A stretch of DNA of 60,997 nt. Origin: Gallionellales bacterium RIFCSPLOWO2_02_FULL_57_47. Lineage in GTDB: Bacteria; Pseudomonadota; Gammaproteobacteria; Burkholderiales; Gallionellaceae. A program made the translations under genes and the position numbers. The stretch is from assembly GCA_001801175.1 (NCBI GenBank), contig MGWZ01000012.1, positions 1-60,997 on the forward strand, read 5' to 3'. Position 1 is the first letter of the stretch. Each line of letters opens with the position of its first letter. The notes under the pieces were generated by a model. The model saw only the letters and a program-made list of their open reading frames with translations, was not told the DNA's origin and did no database searches. Positions 7,788 to 17,340 of the stretch are shown in pieces.

Positions 7788-9746
7788 TCAGATATCCACC
7801 TCGACCTCATTGCCGTGATATTCCAGCCACGCGCGCCGTGTTGCCGCCTCCTGCTTGCCCATCAGCATGTTGAACATGCCCATGGTTGCCTTATAGGATG
7901 ACGCATCCACCTTTACGCAGAGCGCGCGCCTGGTATCCGGGTTCAGCGTGGTATCCCAGAGCTGCTCGGGGCTCATTTCCCCGAGTCCCTTGAAGCGGGA
8001 TATCGTCCAGCTTCCCTCGCGGACCTTTTCCTTGCGCAACTTGTCCTGAATGACCTCCAGTTCGGCGTCATTGAGCGCATAAATTTTGCGCGCCTGGGTC
8101 TTGCCGTGCGCCGGCACATCAATGCGGAATAACGGGGGCTGCGCCAGGAACACTTTGCCGGCCTCAACCACCCGGTAGAAATGCCGGTAAAACAAGGTGA
8201 GCAGCAGCGTGGAAATATGTGCTCCGTCAACGTCCGCATCGGCCATGATGAAGATGCCGCTGTAGCGCAGACTGGACAAGTCCACGGTGTCCTCCGGCGC
8301 ATGCGGATCGACCCCGATGGCCACCGCGATGTCGTGAATTTCGTTATTGGAGAATAAGCGGTCCTTTTCCACCTCGAAGGTGTTCAGCACCTTGCCTCGC
8401 AACGGAAGGACTGCCTGGAATTCCTTGTTTCTGCCCTGCTTGGCAGATCCTCCGGCAGAGTCTCCCTCCACCAGGAAAAGTTCGGTGCGCGCGGTGTCTC
8501 TGGAACTGCAATCCGTAAGCTTTCCGGGGAGAACCGCGACACTGCTTCCCTTCTTCTTTTCGACCTTCTGCGCCGATCGCATCCTTGCCTGTGCCTGCTC
8601 GATAGCCAGCTCGACGATGCGCTTCGCGTGCTCGATATGATCGTTCAACCAGAGATCAAGCGGGTCCTTGAGCATCGAAGAAACCAGTTTCACTGCATCC
8701 CTGGAAACCAGCTTGTCCTTGGTCTGGCCCTGGAATTGGGGATCGAGCACTTTGGCGGAAAGAACGAAGCTCAGCCTGGAAAAAACATCCTCGGGCACCA
8801 GCTTGACGCCCTTGGGCAACAGGCCATGCAATTCGGCAAACTGCCTGACCGAGTTGAATATGCCGTCGCGCAGCCCCGCTTCATGTGTTCCGCCGGAAGG
8901 GGTAGGAATCAGATTGACATAGGATTCACGGATGACCGCCCCTTCCGCAGACCAGGTGAGCGCCCAGGACGCGCCTTCGCCTTCCGCGAAACCGCCCTCG
9001 CTCTTCCTGGCGAATTTTTCCTGAAAGATTATTGGTGTCGCAAGTTCAAACCCGGACAGCGACTCGGCAAGATAGCCACGCAAGCCATCAGGGTAGATCC
9101 AGGTTCTGGTTTCGCCTGTTTTTTCCAGCGTCAGGGAGATGGTCGCCCCGGACAGCAGAACAGCTTTCGACCGCAGCGAGCGCTCGAGCTGTGCCAGGTT
9201 GACGCCAGGGTTATCGAAATACCTGGGGTTAGGCCATGCACGCACGGTTGTCCCCGTCTGGCTCCTGGGGCACGGTCCGGTCTTTTTCAGCGGGTGCTCG
9301 GCCACGCCGTCCAGGAACGTAATCGAATACTGCCCGGCATCCCGGGATACGGTCACTTCGACCTTTTTGGACAAGGCATTCGTCACTGCAACACCCACGC
9401 CATGCAAGCCGCCGGCGAACTGGTATGCGCCATCCGTCGTCTTGTCGAACTTGCCACCCGAATGCAGCATGGTAAAGGCGACTTCGACCACTGACTTGCC
9501 TTCCTCGGCATGGATGCCTACAGGTATTCCGCGGCCATCGTCCTGAACGGATACCGAGCCATCCGTGTGCGCGATTACCTGGATGTTCCTGGCATGGCCG
9601 GCCAGCGCCTCATCGCAGGCGTTATCCACGACTTCGGCAATGATGTGATTGGGGGATTCAAGATTCGTGTACATGCCGGGCCGCTGGCGAACCGGGTCAA
9701 GACCGCGCAATACCTTGAAACTGGACTCGTTATAAGATTTTGGCAT
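7788..9746 (-). CDS. parE: DNA topoisomerase IV subunit B
   Basis: 652 residues. It is the ATPase subunit of topoisomerase IV. The GHKL ATPase domain has 'EVVDNACDEALAGHA', 'DDGRGIPVGIH' and 'GGLHGVGVAVTNALS'; the TOPRIM domain has 'ELFLVEGDSAGGSAKQGRN' and 'IMADADVDGAHI'. The C-terminus 'RRAWLEYHGNEVEVDI' matches ParE ends, and the absence of the long GyrB insert supports ParE over GyrB. It is upstream of parC on the same strand. Confidence 0.96.
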   Translation of the reverse strand: MPKSYNESSFKVLRGLDPVRQRPGMYTNLESPNHIIAEVVDNACDEALAGHARNIQVIAHTDGSVSVQDDGRGIPVGIHAEEGKSVVEVAFTMLHSGGKFDKTTDGAYQFAGGLHGVGVAVTNALSKKVEVTVSRDAGQYSITFLDGVAEHPLKKTGPCPRSQTGTTVRAWPNPRYFDNPGVNLAQLERSLRSKAVLLSGATISLTLEKTGETRTWIYPDGLRGYLAESLSGFELATPIIFQEKFARKSEGGFAEGEGASWALTWSAEGAVIRESYVNLIPTPSGGTHEAGLRDGIFNSVRQFAELHGLLPKGVKLVPEDVFSRLSFVLSAKVLDPQFQGQTKDKLVSRDAVKLVSSMLKDPLDLWLNDHIEHAKRIVELAIEQAQARMRSAQKVEKKKGSSVAVLPGKLTDCSSRDTARTELFLVEGDSAGGSAKQGRNKEFQAVLPLRGKVLNTFEVEKDRLFSNNEIHDIAVAIGVDPHAPEDTVDLSSLRYSGIFIMADADVDGAHISTLLLTLFYRHFYRVVEAGKVFLAQPPLFRIDVPAHGKTQARKIYALNDAELEVIQDKLRKEKVREGSWTISRFKGLGEMSPEQLWDTTLNPDTRRALCVKVDASSYKATMGMFNMLMGKQEAATRRAWLEYHGNEVEVDI

Positions 9747-9830
9747 TTTTCAGAAATTAAAAATCAGACTTGAAATACTTCCCGAACTGCACGCGGCATC
9801 GGGAAGAGCCGCTATGAGTATGCCCTGCAC

Positions 9831-10871
9831 TCAGCTCACCGTTACACGCGGCACGCCCTGCTTCATCGTGCCGATCACCGCAGCCTGCGCGAATCCGGCA
9901 CTCTTGAAAGCAGACAACACTACATCCACGGTATCCGGCGCGACGGCGGCCAATAACCCGCCGCTGGTTTGCGCATCGGCCAGCAGGCGGCGCTGCCAGC
10001 TTTCCAGATGCGCTGCAAAATCCACTTCATGTCCATAGCTCGCCAGGTTTTGGTCTATCGCACCAGGGCCGTAACCTTGCTGCGCCAGCACCAGGGCCTC
10101 GGACAGAATCGGCACGTGCTCGAACTGCAGCTCGGCAGCCAGCCCCGAGCCCCGACACATTTCCAGCAGATGTCCGAGCAGGCCGAATCCGGTCACGTCA
10201 GTCAGCGCGTGTACACCGTTCAGTCCGGACAGTGCGCTGCCCACCGTATTGAGCTGGGTGGTGCTGGCAATCAGTTGCGCATAACCATCGGCAGGCAGCG
10301 CGCCCTTCTTCAATGCCTGCGCCAACACACCGACACCCAGTCCCTTGCCGAGTATCAGCACATCACCCGCATGTGCTTCGCTGTTTTTCTTTAGCCGGTC
10401 GGGATGCACAATGCCGATTGCCACCAGCCCGTAGATCGGCTCGGTCGAATCAATTGAATGCCCGCCCGCAAGCGGAATTCCCGCCGCCTGGCACACCGAC
10501 TCGCCGCCTTGCAGAATCGCGCGTATGGCCTCGACCGGCAGCTTGTTGATCGGCATCCCGACGATTGCCAGCGCCATGATTGGCGTGCCGCCCATCGCAT
10601 AGACATCGGACAGTGCATTGGTGGCGGCGATGCGGCCGAAGTCGAACGGGTCATCGACGATAGGCATGAAAAAATCGGTGGTCGCGATGATCGCCTGCTG
10701 GTCGTTGAGTCGATACACTGCCGCGTCATCGCTGGTCTCCGTGCCGACCAGCAGGTTGGCATACGGCAGCTTTATTTTTACCTCGCCCAATATCTGCTGC
10801 AACAGCGCCGGAGCGATTTTGCAGCCGCAGCCGCCACCGTGAGATAATCGGGTCAACTTTATTTCAGACAC
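9831..10871 (-). CDS. selD: Selenide, water dikinase (selenophosphate synthase)
   Basis: 346 residues from a GTG at 10871 that has AGGAG 5 nt upstream; a longer frame to 10955 would overlap mnmH. It makes selenophosphate from selenide and ATP. The catalytic motif 'SHGGGCGCKI' has Cys15 and Cys17 plus Lys18, so this is the cysteine form and not the selenocysteine form. AIRS-fold ATP-binding motifs follow ('DDAAVYRLND', 'TDFFMPIVDDPFDFGRIAA', 'GGHSIDSTEPIYGL'). The divergent neighbour is tRNA 2-selenouridine synthase, so the selenophosphate probably feeds tRNA modification. No selA or selB is in the window. Confidence 0.95.
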   Translation of the reverse strand: MSEIKLTRLSHGGGCGCKIAPALLQQILGEVKIKLPYANLLVGTETSDDAAVYRLNDQQAIIATTDFFMPIVDDPFDFGRIAATNALSDVYAMGGTPIMALAIVGMPINKLPVEAIRAILQGGESVCQAAGIPLAGGHSIDSTEPIYGLVAIGIVHPDRLKKNSEAHAGDVLILGKGLGVGVLAQALKKGALPADGYAQLIASTTQLNTVGSALSGLNGVHALTDVTGFGLLGHLLEMCRGSGLAAELQFEHVPILSEALVLAQQGYGPGAIDQNLASYGHEVDFAAHLESWQRRLLADAQTSGGLLAAVAPDTVDVVLSAFKSAGFAQAAVIGTMKQGVPRVTVS

Positions 10872-10890
10872 ATCTACTCCTTTTCCCATA

Positions 10891-11925
10891 ATGCTTTTCA
10901 AAACCGCGAACCTATCACAGCTCGGTGAATTTGACGAAATTATCGACGTGCGCACCCCGGCGGAATTCGCCGAAGATCACATTCCCGGCGCAATCAATTG
11001 TCCGGTGCTGTCCGATGAGGAACGCATCACCGTCGGCACATTGTACAAGCAAGTTTCGCCGTTTGAGGCGCGCAAAGCCGGCGCGGCCCTGGTCGCAAAA
11101 AATATCGCGCACCATCTGCAAACGCGCTTTCACGACCGTCCCAAATCATGGCGCCCGCTGATCTACTGCTGGCGCGGCGGACAGCGCAGCGGCGCGATGA
11201 GCATCATCCTCTCCCAGGTGGGCTGGGCGGCGCACAAACTGGAAGGCGGCTACAAAACATACCGGCGCGATGTGCTGGAGAAACTGGAGGCTTTGCCGCA
11301 AAGTTTCACATTCCGCGTGATCTGCGGCCCGACCGGCTCGGGCAAAAGCCGCCTGCTTAACGCATTGGCGGAAAGCGGGCAACAGGTTCTCGACCTGGAA
11401 ATGCTCGCAAAACATCGCGGCTCGGTGTTGGGCAAACTGCCTGAGCAAGCACAGCCCTCGCAAAAATGGTTCGACAGCGCGCTGCTGCAAGCCATGCAAA
11501 GCCTCGATCCGGCCAGGCCGGTGTTTGTGGAAGCGGAGAGCAACAAGATCGGCCAGATCACGCTGCCCCCTGCCCTGATCACCGCGATGCACGCAAGCGT
11601 ATGCCTGGTGTTGGAGACGCCGCAATCGATACGCGTCGCCGGACTACTGGAAGACTACTTGCATTACCTCGAAAATCCGGAAATATTGATCGCCCACCTG
11701 CAATCGCTGCACCGCTTTCACGGGACGAAACAACTGGAACACTGGAGTTCGCTGATTCATGCCGGAGACTTCGCCACGATGGTTGCCGAACTGCTCACGA
11801 TGCACTACGACCCGAGCTACTTCCGCGCAACGTCACAGCACTTTGCGCAACTGGGCACGGCGCGGCATATCTTGCTGGAAGACTTGTCGCACGATGCGCT
11901 GAAAAAAATCGCAGCGGAACTTTGA
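10891..11925 (+). CDS. mnmH: tRNA 2-selenouridine synthase
   Basis: 344 residues. MnmH (SelU/YbbB) replaces sulfur by selenium in 2-thiouridine at tRNA wobble positions by way of a geranylated intermediate. The N-terminal rhodanese domain has catalytic Cys93 in 'LIYCWRGGQRSGAM'; the C-terminal P-loop domain has 'CGPTGSGKSRLL' (146-156). The family signature 'YRRDVLEKLE' lies between them. The start codons of mnmH and selD are only 19 bp apart and divergent, so each promoter must sit inside the other gene or in overlapping sequence. A palindromic repeat follows the stop. Confidence 0.95.
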   Translation: MLFKTANLSQLGEFDEIIDVRTPAEFAEDHIPGAINCPVLSDEERITVGTLYKQVSPFEARKAGAALVAKNIAHHLQTRFHDRPKSWRPLIYCWRGGQRSGAMSIILSQVGWAAHKLEGGYKTYRRDVLEKLEALPQSFTFRVICGPTGSGKSRLLNALAESGQQVLDLEMLAKHRGSVLGKLPEQAQPSQKWFDSALLQAMQSLDPARPVFVEAESNKIGQITLPPALITAMHASVCLVLETPQSIRVAGLLEDYLHYLENPEILIAHLQSLHRFHGTKQLEHWSSLIHAGDFATMVAELLTMHYDPSYFRATSQHFAQLGTARHILLEDLSHDALKKIAAEL

Positions 11926-11940
11926 TAAACACCGTTAATC

Positions 11941-12065
11941 CGTAGGGCGGGTTAACCAGCGGCTTGCCTGCGTTTTTTGCAGGCTTAGCCGAATGGCTAT
12001 GCAAAGCCAACCCGCCGTAACCCACCGGATGCCGTACAACCATGGCGGGTGTGACCCGCCCTACA
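11941..12065. repeat. Inverted repeat with GTAGGGCGGGTT arms
   Basis: The left arm CGTAGGGCGGGTTAACC and right arm GGGTGTGACCCGCCCTACA enclose further internal inverted segments (GCCTGC...GCAGGC). Related GTAGGGCGGGTT or GTAGGGTG arms occur at 39029-39104 and 51090-51195. It separates the convergent ends of mnmH and the dioxygenase gene, overlapping the latter's last codons by a few bases. Confidence 0.7.
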
Positions 12066-12855
12066 CAGGGTCAAACACCCACGCATCCATCGCCAGCATC
12101 CCGTAGGTCATCACGCGATTGATATGCACCGCGCTGTCAATCTTGTCCGCCGCGCCCAGAGCCGCGAACAACGGCAGCAAATGTTCGTCAGTGGGGTGAT
12201 TCTGCACGGCGTGCGGCGCACGGGTGCGATATGCTCTGAGCGCTTCCAGATCGCCGGCCTTGATCTTTGCCGCCATCCAGTCGCAAAATTCCGTCACCCA
12301 TTCCGGCGCGGACTCGCCCTGCGGATGTTTGAATATCGCACCCAGGTTATGCGAAATCGAGCCGCTGCCGATGATCAGCACGCCCTGTTCACGCAACGGG
12401 CGCAGCGCGCGGCCCAACGCGATGTGCCATGCCGGATCTTTATCCGGCTGTATCGAGAGCTGCGCGACCGGAATGTCTGCGTCCGGAAACAGAAAACTCA
12501 GCGGAACCCATGCGCCGTGGTCCAGGCCGCGAGTGTCGTCCAGTTGCACCGGGATGCCCGCCTGCTGCAACGCAAGTGCTGCGGCCTGCGCCAACTCCGG
12601 TGCGCCGGGTGCGGGATATTTCAACTTGTAAAGCTCTGCCGGAAAGCCGCTGTAGTCGTGGATGGTTTCCGGTTGAGCGGCGCGGCTGATAGTCGGGATG
12701 CGCGTCTCCCAATGCGCCGAGATCACCAGAATGGCAGACGGCTTCGGCAATCGCGCGCCGAGCTGGCGCCATGCCACACCGGTCTCGCCCGGTTGCAGCG
12801 ACAGCGTGGGTGCGCCATGTGAAACGAACAGGACCGGCATCGTCATGCGGTGCAT
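12061..12855 (-). CDS. DODA-type extradiol ring-cleavage dioxygenase (LigB superfamily)
   Basis: 264 residues. Family members cleave catechol-type rings using non-haem iron or zinc; close relatives include E. coli YgiD (4,5-DOPA dioxygenase). Metal and acid-base histidines are visible in 'FVSHGAPTL', 'ISAHWETR', 'LDHGAWVPLSFL' and 'GSGSISHNL'. The substrate cannot be read from sequence. The first codons 'MHRMTMPVLF' offer three starts; none has a clear Shine-Dalgarno, and the family usually begins near 'MPVLFVSHG'. It is isolated between repeats, with no pathway neighbours. Confidence 0.85.
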   Translation of the reverse strand: MHRMTMPVLFVSHGAPTLSLQPGETGVAWRQLGARLPKPSAILVISAHWETRIPTISRAAQPETIHDYSGFPAELYKLKYPAPGAPELAQAAALALQQAGIPVQLDDTRGLDHGAWVPLSFLFPDADIPVAQLSIQPDKDPAWHIALGRALRPLREQGVLIIGSGSISHNLGAIFKHPQGESAPEWVTEFCDWMAAKIKAGDLEALRAYRTRAPHAVQNHPTDEHLLPLFAALGAADKIDSAVHINRVMTYGMLAMDAWVFDPV

Positions 12856-12895
12856 GCTAGCACATGGTTAACGTGAAACTCGCGTAGCGATTCGT

Positions 12896-12987
12896 TTGCC
12901 CTTTCTCCCGCGTGCGGGGGAAAGTTGGATAGGGGGAAACGGGCATGGCGAGTTTCATTATCAGGTGTGGCATCTTTGCCATGCCCG
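12896..12987. repeat. Partial GC-rich palindrome and GGGCATGGC hairpin
   Basis: CCCTTTCTCCC...GGGGGAAAG followed by TTGGATAGGG resembles the palindrome family at 27521-27566. Immediately after it, GGGCATGGC (12941) and GCCATGCCC (12979) form an inverted pair. This is the spacer between the dioxygenase gene and the large barrel-protease gene. Confidence 0.45.
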
Positions 12988-13046
12988 TTCGATTGGCTCG
13001 CCACGAGCGGATCAGCAATTGCGTGCCACCCGTACCGGGAATTCAT

Positions 13047-15944
13047 CTAGAACAGCGCATACCATATGTTGACGATCCCCTGATATCCGCCCCTGTCGTC
13101 AAGCGCTTTGGCGAAGCCCAGACGCACGGTGATCGGCAGGTTATAAGCGAAAGACATGTCCATCCTTGCTTCGAAACCCACCGCTCTCTTTATATCCTTG
13201 CCGGAATAAGCCGCATCCCAGGCATTGCCGGCTTCGGCAAACATGGCGCCGTGTACCCGCTTGAAGAAGAACGGCGTGTTGCTGAAACCCTTTTCCAGAT
13301 TTTTCACCGGGAAACGGTATTCCGCTGACATCAGCCCGACTTTTTGTCCGCGGTACTGGTTGACCGGGTAACCGCGCAAGTAGACATACTCATCGAGGAC
13401 GTTGATTGTCAGGTCGCCGGGATTGTCGCCGCCCAGTTGGAAGGCGCGCTGCGCAATGACATCTCCTATTGATTTCCCGGCATAGCCGCGCAACAGCAGG
13501 ACATGATGGTCGAATGGCAGATCGACATATTCATGCCAGTCGAAACTGTATTTTCTCAGGTTGAAATCGCTGCCGATCTTCCTGCTGAAACGTTCATAGC
13601 CGAGTTCGATGCTGCGACCATTTTCCGGGCTGATCGAATAGCCATATTTTTGCGCATTATTGAAAAAATAACTGCCCCTGCCGGAGGCCAGCACGCCTTG
13701 CGCAGGTATCACCCCGTCATAGCCACCCCAGGGAGGCACCGAGGAAAGGCCGCCGATGATTTTGTGCCGGTAGCCGAGGCTCAAGTCGTGCTGCTGGTCG
13801 AGTTCAAGCAGCGGAAAGATCACGGAGGCATCAAGCACGCGGGCACGCTCAACGTAATGCTCCTGGGCACTGAAACCCGCCTTCTGCTCGAGCAGGTTCG
13901 CATGGGTCGTGTCCATATCCCGCGCAACCAAACGCAGGCTGGGAAACAAACCGTCGTAACGATAATCAAGGTCGTACCAGACTCGACCCTTCGACGGCCC
14001 GTACAAGGCGCTGAGAAGATAACTGTGGCGTTGCACCGCATCCGAGCCGAAGGTGATGAAGCCGCCGAGCGTGCCGCTGTATGGACTGTAGCCCGGATAG
14101 GGCAGCCAGAAACGGGGGTACAGGGTCGGCAGGGGATTGTATGGACTCTGCCCGGTAACGACTGCATTATCGGTATAACTCATCGCCGGGTATGGATCGC
14201 GGTAATCGCCAACCGGCTTCCATGCTTCCGCCCTGTTTGTCAGGACATGAATGTCATAGCCGAGAGCACTGTAATTCGCAAACGCAATCTCGCTGCCGTC
14301 GGGCGTAACCGACGGCATGAAAGCCCCGCCAAGCACATTGCTGACCTGGGATATCTGCTTGCCGGCCAGATCGTATGCGTAGAGGTTGAAAATGCCGCTG
14401 CGGTCGGAAGAAAAATACAGGCTGCGGCCATCCGCGCTCCACACCGCGCCTCCGTCAACGGCGCGGTCATGCATCAGTTCCTCGAGCTTGTTGCCCTGGC
14501 TGTCGAGGATCCAGATGTCCTTGCAGCCATCCGGCTGCCTGACTCCGACCGCGATTTTCTGCCCGTCCGGGCTGAAGCGCGGCGTTTCGAACTGGTTCGC
14601 ACTGTCTTCGCTAAGCCAGTGGATATCCTGTTCCTTCGCAATCTTTTTCTGCGTCAGCGGCAGCATCGCAAGCCGCGTATTGCCAAGCCGGCTGGTCACG
14701 AACACCAGCCTGGTGCCGTCCGGCAAGGGCGCTGCATCGCGGGCGCGCAGATGCCGGGTGAGGCGAATTTCCTTGCGCCGTTCGAGATCGTAATAATAGA
14801 TGTCGTTGTAGAGATTGGCGTTACGCACTATCTCTATCCTGGTGTAATAGATGCCCTTGCCGTCACCTCCCCATGCAATGCCCTGCCCGGACGAGGTAAT
14901 ATTGTCGACGAGCTTGCGATCATTGCTGCCATCAATGTTCATCAGGTGTATCGAGGGATGCTCATCCGCATTCCGGACCGAATAAGCTATCTGCCTGCCG
15001 TCCGGAGAAATTGCCGGCGCAAGATTCTGATATCCGCCCCTGTTGGATCCATTTGGCGTCAAGGCGCGCGATCTGCTCAGGCCGTTATCAAGCACTTTCT
15101 GTCTGGTGACTTCAAAGCGTCTGTGCAGCTTGCTTTTCCATTCTTCCCATAATTCGGGATAATCGTTGCCAATCGCGCGATATGCCGTACTGCTCACCAG
15201 AAACGGCCAGCCGCGCCCGCTGTATTCAATTGAAATATCGGCAAGCTTTTCGCGCCCGAATTTTTCGGCCAGATACCTGGTAAAACTGCCCCCGAACAAA
15301 TAGGGCACCTCGCCGGCCGGCCATTTCTCGGTGAAGTTGGCGGCATGGCTGATGGGCGGAAATTTATCTTCCAGTAATGCCATGCGCAATACCATGTCGG
15401 CAGCAGGCGATCGATTGCGGCCACCGCCGGTCAACTCCGTTTCCTCATATACCGCGAGACCTTCGATCAGCCAGACTGGCTGCCACATATTCGGAAAATA
15501 CAGGTTCCCGAAAATATTGTTCAACACCCGCGGAGCGCCATTCAACATATCGAGCTGCACGATGTGGGTATATTCGTGCGTAATCAGCATGCGCATCCAG
15601 TCATCATGGGGGTGCGCGCCAAAACCCGGCTCTCCCAGCGGCGGGGTAATATAAAGCGTGATCAGGTTATAGGGCATCGACGTCGCCCAGCCATTGGCGT
15701 CGTCCATCGCATCGATGAGAACGATATGGGTGCGGTTTCGCGGCTGTGACTTCATGCGCGGCACAAGCCGTCGGTGCACATCTTCTGCGAGCACGACAGC
15801 ACGCCGTGCCAGTGCCTCTTCGCCCTGATGATAATGGACCAGAAAATGCGGGGAAGTCAGCGTCATCCAGGAAAATGACGGATCAGTCATGGCAGCGCCG
15901 ACCGGGAGATAGAAAAGCAAGAACAGCGGAAGCAGTCTTTTCAT
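13047..15944 (-). CDS. Outer-membrane gluzincin protease / beta-propeller / Omp85-like barrel fusion
   Basis: 965 residues with a signal peptide (residues 1-18). A zinc-protease domain follows, with HEYTH at 123-127 and a third-ligand Glu161 in 'WLIEGLAVYEE', a gluzincin layout. Residues about 300-590 hold TolB-like PD40 repeats ('PAISPDGRQIAYSVRN', 'RFSPDGQKIAVGV', 'VWSADGRSLYFSSDRSG'). The C-terminal 330 residues resemble the surface-antigen (D15/BamA-type) barrel: 'RGYAGKSIGDVIAQRAFQLG', 'YVYLRGYPVNQYRGQK', and a final aromatic 'NIWYALF'. The protein should sit in the outer membrane with protease and propeller on one side. All catalytic residues look intact. Its substrate is unknown; the next gene downstream on this strand belongs to another function. 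Confidence 0.85.
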   Translation of the reverse strand: MKRLLPLFLLFYLPVGAAMTDPSFSWMTLTSPHFLVHYHQGEEALARRAVVLAEDVHRRLVPRMKSQPRNRTHIVLIDAMDDANGWATSMPYNLITLYITPPLGEPGFGAHPHDDWMRMLITHEYTHIVQLDMLNGAPRVLNNIFGNLYFPNMWQPVWLIEGLAVYEETELTGGGRNRSPAADMVLRMALLEDKFPPISHAANFTEKWPAGEVPYLFGGSFTRYLAEKFGREKLADISIEYSGRGWPFLVSSTAYRAIGNDYPELWEEWKSKLHRRFEVTRQKVLDNGLSRSRALTPNGSNRGGYQNLAPAISPDGRQIAYSVRNADEHPSIHLMNIDGSNDRKLVDNITSSGQGIAWGGDGKGIYYTRIEIVRNANLYNDIYYYDLERRKEIRLTRHLRARDAAPLPDGTRLVFVTSRLGNTRLAMLPLTQKKIAKEQDIHWLSEDSANQFETPRFSPDGQKIAVGVRQPDGCKDIWILDSQGNKLEELMHDRAVDGGAVWSADGRSLYFSSDRSGIFNLYAYDLAGKQISQVSNVLGGAFMPSVTPDGSEIAFANYSALGYDIHVLTNRAEAWKPVGDYRDPYPAMSYTDNAVVTGQSPYNPLPTLYPRFWLPYPGYSPYSGTLGGFITFGSDAVQRHSYLLSALYGPSKGRVWYDLDYRYDGLFPSLRLVARDMDTTHANLLEQKAGFSAQEHYVERARVLDASVIFPLLELDQQHDLSLGYRHKIIGGLSSVPPWGGYDGVIPAQGVLASGRGSYFFNNAQKYGYSISPENGRSIELGYERFSRKIGSDFNLRKYSFDWHEYVDLPFDHHVLLLRGYAGKSIGDVIAQRAFQLGGDNPGDLTINVLDEYVYLRGYPVNQYRGQKVGLMSAEYRFPVKNLEKGFSNTPFFFKRVHGAMFAEAGNAWDAAYSGKDIKRAVGFEARMDMSFAYNLPITVRLGFAKALDDRGGYQGIVNIWYALF

Positions 15945-15997
15945 GTTTGCATGGTTTCCACGGAATCGGTTTTCATGTCGCCCTTACCCCAACCGGT

Positions 15998-16270
15998 TCA
16001 GGCCTTCCACAGCGTCCAGACGCCGATGATGATGAAGCCCGCTCCGGCAGCATAATGCAGATATTTTTCGTCGACGTATTGAGACAGCACCCCGCCGACC
16101 AGCACGCCGATGGCGGAAGCGGCGACCAGTGCCAGCGAGGCGCCGAGGAAGATCGTCAGCTTGCTGACCTCCTTGTCACAGGCGAACAGCATCGTGGCGA
16201 GTTGCGTCTTGTCGCCCATTTCGGCGATGAATACGGAAATCAAAACAGTGGAAAATATCTTCCAGTCCAT
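15998..16270 (-). CDS. UPF0016/GDT1-family membrane protein, half-size (putative Mn2+ exporter)
   Basis: 90 residues, three hydrophobic segments. The family signature E-x-G-D-K-T appears once, as 'AEMGDKTQLATML' near residues 16-28. Family members (TMEM165/Gdt1, bacterial MneA/MntX-like) export Mn2+ or exchange Ca2+/Mn2+ for protons. Most have two copies of the motif in about 190 residues. This gene encodes a single repeat, so the protein presumably dimerises or pairs with a second half elsewhere. No second half is adjacent. No manganese riboswitch is visible upstream; that space is filled by a palindromic repeat. Confidence 0.8.
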   Translation of the reverse strand: MDWKIFSTVLISVFIAEMGDKTQLATMLFACDKEVSKLTIFLGASLALVAASAIGVLVGGVLSQYVDEKYLHYAAGAGFIIIGVWTLWKA

Positions 16271-16327
16271 GGCATATCCCTAATTATCGATGCGAGTTTC
16301 CAGCAGGTGCAGTGCCAGTCAACCACC

Positions 16328-16470
16328 GCATTCCAACCTCTCCCGGCCTCCCCTTGCCAGGGGAGGAGCGATGTAGCCTCCCCTGATAAAACAACTAGCC
16401 ATTCGACTTGGCTATCCAAAGACGATAGCCAAATCGCTGGTTATGAAAAAGGGAGGTTTGGAGGGGTTTG
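16328..16470. repeat. GC-rich palindrome interrupted by a second hairpin element
   Basis: The outer parts (CCTCTCCCGGCCTCCCCTTG...GGAGG and GGGAGGTTTGGAGGGGTTT) match the palindrome at 29399-29473 and 43824-43900. About 65 bp is inserted between CCTCCCCTGA and the closing arm, and it forms its own hairpin: TTGGCTATC (16409) and GATAGCCAA (16425), with outer AACAACTAGC/GCTGGTT arms. This looks like one mobile palindrome nested in another. Confidence 0.6.
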
Positions 16471-16472
16471 TT

Positions 16473-17318
<846 letters not shown>

Positions 17319-17340
17319 TCACTTTTCGCCAATCACCCGG

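Noticed and set aside
13503-15152. A 549-codon open frame on the + strand, opposite the protease-barrel gene
   Set aside because: It is antisense to a gene with clear protease, propeller and barrel motifs; its translation has no domain and arises from the codon bias of the real gene.
16271-16470. Possible yybP-ykoY manganese riboswitch upstream of the UPF0016 gene
   Set aside because: The GGGGAGG strings belong to the palindromic repeat family found elsewhere; the conserved riboswitch core is not present.
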